Shown here: positions 62,599-64,000 of the stretch, piece after piece
Numbering within the stretch: the first letter of the stretch is position 1
Layout: the number at the start of each line of letters is the position of its first letter
Assembly: GCF_004353825.1 (NCBI RefSeq)
Contig: NZ_SMNA01000001.1
Location: 310,001 to 374,000, forward strand
Direction of reading: 5' to 3'
Length of the DNA: 64,000 bases
Source of the DNA: Occultella glacieicola
GTDB lineage: Bacteria > Actinomycetota > Actinomycetes > Actinomycetales > Beutenbergiaceae
Made by a program: the position numbers and the translations under genes
Notes under the pieces: generated by a model
The model's input: only the letters and a program-made list of their open reading frames with translations
Told to the model about the DNA's origin: nothing
The model's database searches: none

Positions 62599-62634
62599 AC
62601 GCCGGTTATAGCGCATCCACCTGCGCCGCAGCAG

Positions 62635-62654
62635 GCGTCAAGAACGATTGACGC
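62635..62654. promoter_or_regulatory. Operator site 1: GCGTCAA-N6-TTGACGC
   Basis: Perfect 7-bp arms with a 6-nt spacer (GAACGA), in the space between the divergent CPBP and small-HTH genes. It shares the core CGTCAA-N6-TTGACG with site 2. Its right arm also reads as a -35 (TTGACG) for the plus-strand gene, with GTAAAT 17 nt downstream. Confidence 0.75.
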
Positions 62655-62662
62655 ACCTGGCA

Positions 62663-62682
62663 CCGTCAATGTAAATTGACGG
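62663..62682. promoter_or_regulatory. Operator site 2: CCGTCAAT-N4-ATTGACGG
   Basis: Perfect 8-bp arms with spacer GTAA. The core is identical to site 1 with the same 6-nt core spacing; the two centres are 28 bp apart. It overlaps the presumed -10 of the HTH gene. Confidence 0.78.
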
Positions 62683-62708
62683 ATATGAACGACTCGGAGG
62701 TGAGGTCG

Positions 62709-62936
62709 ATGAGTGCCCTGTCCGCCGCTGCCGAGGACGACGGCGACATCTTCGCCGGGCTCGCGGCGCTCGTGGAACTACGCCACCGGGCCGATGCCCG
62801 CGAGGCGGTGCTCGTCCGCCGGGCCCGCAGCGAGGGGCTGACCTGGGCCGAGATCGCGGTCCTGCTCGGGGTCTCCAAGCAGGCCGTGCACAAGAAGTAC
62901 GGCGGCTCGCGGTTCGAACGGCGGGGGCCCGCGTAG
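62709..62936 (+). CDS. Small helix-turn-helix DNA-binding protein
   Basis: 75 residues from the ATG at 62709, which has GGAGG 8 nt upstream; the ATG at 62685 lacks such a site and lies at the probable transcription start. The body is almost only a helix-turn-helix: LVELRHRADAREAVLVRRARSEGLTWAEIAVLLGVSKQAVHKKYGGSRF read continuously is one long helix followed by the HTH (GLTWAEIAVLLGVSKQAVHKKYG). The type resembles small actinobacterial HTH proteins with sigma-region-4-like domains. The double palindrome upstream suggests autoregulation and control of the divergent protease gene. Confidence 0.85.
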   Translation: MSALSAAAEDDGDIFAGLAALVELRHRADAREAVLVRRARSEGLTWAEIAVLLGVSKQAVHKKYGGSRFERRGPA

Positions 62937-63078
62937 GTCGGCCTGCCGACGCGGCCAGGCCAACGGTCCGGAGCGACTCCACCGGTGAGGCAGACACTTC
63001 CGTCTGAAGAAGAACGTTCCATGGTGCTGATCGGACGGGAGGTTCTGCCTGACGACGGGAGGCTATGGCTCGCGCGGG

Positions 63079-63699
63079 TCAGCCCGCGGGAACGGCGTGC
63101 CCGCCGGTGAGGTCGACGAGGCGCGCCGCGACCAGGTCGAGATCGGCTCGGGCCGCCTCCCGGTCACGGGTGGGCAGCATGTCACCCCAGTGCGACAGGA
63201 ACGTGCCGCGCAGTTGCAGCATTCCGGTAGGTCGCGCGAACAGCCACCAGTGCAGGTGCTCCTGGCCGTCGCCCCACCGGGCCACCTGGATCCGTGGTAC
63301 GTCGAGGACATCGCAGGCGGCCCGCTCGATCGCGGTCAACAGCTCGCCCATCCGCGCGGCGGTGGCCGGTCGGAGGTCGCGCAGGTCGGCATGCGCACGG
63401 GGCATCAGGAATGCGCCGAAGGGGAGGGACTGGGCCGCTTGGGGGACGCCGAGAAAGGCGTGCTCGTCGTGCCAGATCACATACGAGGGATCGAGGTGCG
63501 CAGCCGCAGCGCACATGAAGCAGTCCGCGCCGCCGGCGCCCTGACGGGTGGGCTCCTCGGCGGGTTCGACGATGGCGCGAGGCCGCAACTCGCCCTCGAA
63601 CGGCCAACTCGGCCAGTCCGCCCAGCCGAGCTCGCGGTATCCGGTCGCCTCGATCGTGGCACTCACACGCCGGAACCACTGCGCCGCCGACTCCGTCAC
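63079..63699 (-). CDS. HIT-like (histidine triad) protein
   Basis: 206 residues from a GTG at 63699. Two cysteines (Cys60 and Cys63 in GADCFMC) and later histidines suggest a zinc site as in HIT proteins. The core strand PFGAFLMPRAHADLRDL matches the HIT pattern of a histidine in PRxHxxxL. The catalytic motif reads EHLHWWLF (His148, His150), a His-x-His with the third histidine replaced by Trp, so nucleotide hydrolysis may be altered or absent. About 55 N-terminal residues (WFRRVSATIEATGYRELGWADWPSWPF) are outside the fold. Substrate unknown. It is close to the BNR-repeat gene, 21 bp away on the same strand. Confidence 0.75.
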   Translation of the reverse strand: MTESAAQWFRRVSATIEATGYRELGWADWPSWPFEGELRPRAIVEPAEEPTRQGAGGADCFMCAAAAHLDPSYVIWHDEHAFLGVPQAAQSLPFGAFLMPRAHADLRDLRPATAARMGELLTAIERAACDVLDVPRIQVARWGDGQEHLHWWLFARPTGMLQLRGTFLSHWGDMLPTRDREAARADLDLVAARLVDLTGGHAVPAG

Positions 63700-63720
63700 G
63701 GCTCTCGCGCTCCCTCCGGC

Positions 63721-64000
63721 TCAGCGCTTCTCGATCAGGCCGACGACCTCGCAGGCGTAGTGCTGGGACGCCGTCATGGAACCACGGAACCACAGCACGG
63801 CGCGGGTGTCGGGGTCGCCCGGGACCACGATCGGGCGCAGGTTGTCGACGTCGGAGTTCTCGGTGACCGGCGTCCAGTCCCAGGACGCACCGCCGTCGGT
63901 GGTCCGGCCGTGGAAGATCTCGTGGTGGTCGAGCGCCGAGTCGTCGCGCGGGTCGATCGGGGTGGAGGCGTAGACCGAGTCCAGGTCGTAGGGGTCGATC
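63721..64000 (-). CDS. C-terminal end of a BNR-4-type repeat protein, cut by window edge
   Basis: The last 92 codons are visible, with the stop at 63721-63723. Residues include DPYDLDSVYASTPIDPRDD, then HHEIFHGRTTDGGASWDWTPVTENS and DPDTRAVLWFRGSMTASQHYACEVVGLIEK. The phrase TTDGGASWDWTPVT is a BNR/Asp-box, and the ending resembles BNR-4 repeat proteins that form beta-propellers and act on or bind polysaccharides. The start and most of the propeller lie outside the window, so a signal peptide or catalytic residues cannot be checked. Its transcript runs toward the HIT-like gene. Confidence 0.75.
   Translation of the reverse strand, partial: IDPYDLDSVYASTPIDPRDDSALDHHEIFHGRTTDGGASWDWTPVTENSDVDNLRPIVVPGDPDTRAVLWFRGSMTASQHYACEVVGLIEKR

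Overview
This window comes from a high-GC Gram-positive actinobacterium, most likely a Micrococcales-type soil or environmental organism. The evidence is the very high GC at third codon positions, frequent GTG starts, a mycobacterial-type dihydrolipoamide dehydrogenase, an LLM-class F420-type oxidoreductase, DtxR/IdeR-type iron boxes, HtaA-domain haem proteins and an actinobacterial RecBCD. I saw no rRNA, tRNA, CRISPR array, transposase, integrase or prophage gene. The window reads as ordinary chromosome with accessory patches.

Layout. 1-5.9 kb: a rifampicin-monooxygenase-like flavoenzyme (cut by the window edge) with a GNAT protein, an NRAMP Mn/Fe transporter behind a 22-bp operator, lpd followed by a large nested hairpin, and a three-domain glyoxalase/START fusion. 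5.9-12.1 kb: small redox and regulatory modules (NmrA-type SDR, VOC protein and a divergent WYL regulator; an acyltransferase; a MerR-TipAS regulator with a textbook 19-bp-spacer operator; an LLM oxidoreductase; an FMO-like flavoprotein). 12.2-18.6 kb: two paralogous TPR-LuxR regulators bracketing an Old Yellow Enzyme, a methyltransferase and a small PQ-loop-like membrane protein. 18.7-24.7 kb: a winged-helix AlkZ-like protein, a GAP-family transporter, two unusual secreted repeat proteins and an AlkA-like glycosylase. 24.7-29.7 kb: a SRPBCC protein, a Gfo/Idh/MocA dehydrogenase coupled to a TauE/SafE permease, and a small copper-type module (His-rich membrane protein plus CopC). 29.8-38.5 kb: recC-recB-recD, translationally coupled. 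38.5-45.1 kb: a TetR regulator divergent from a PH-like membrane protein through a symmetric operator, GNAT, MarR, an AarF/UbiB kinase, a YjbR protein and an LssY-C protein.

45.1-53.7 kb is the most coherent system: an iron-regulated haem-uptake island. Two tandem iron boxes precede hmuT-hmuU-hmuV, a secreted Ig-like surface protein and an HtaA membrane protein, all coupled by 4-nt overlaps. A second pair of iron boxes precedes an HtaA protein whose C-terminus is a WxL-like wall-binding domain, followed by a DUF916-type (WxL peptidoglycan-binding) membrane protein. I infer a relay in which a wall-docked haem receptor passes haem to a membrane-anchored HtaA protein and then to HmuTUV.

53.7-64 kb: an Ogt methyltransferase coupled to an ECF-like sigma factor; an ankyrin protein converging on a fur-katA pair across a branched hairpin element; a PP2C phosphatase beside a pseudokinase fused to an LPG-synthase-type membrane domain; a CPBP protease divergent from a 75-residue helix-turn-helix protein through two identical-core operators; a HIT-like protein; and the end of a BNR-repeat protein.
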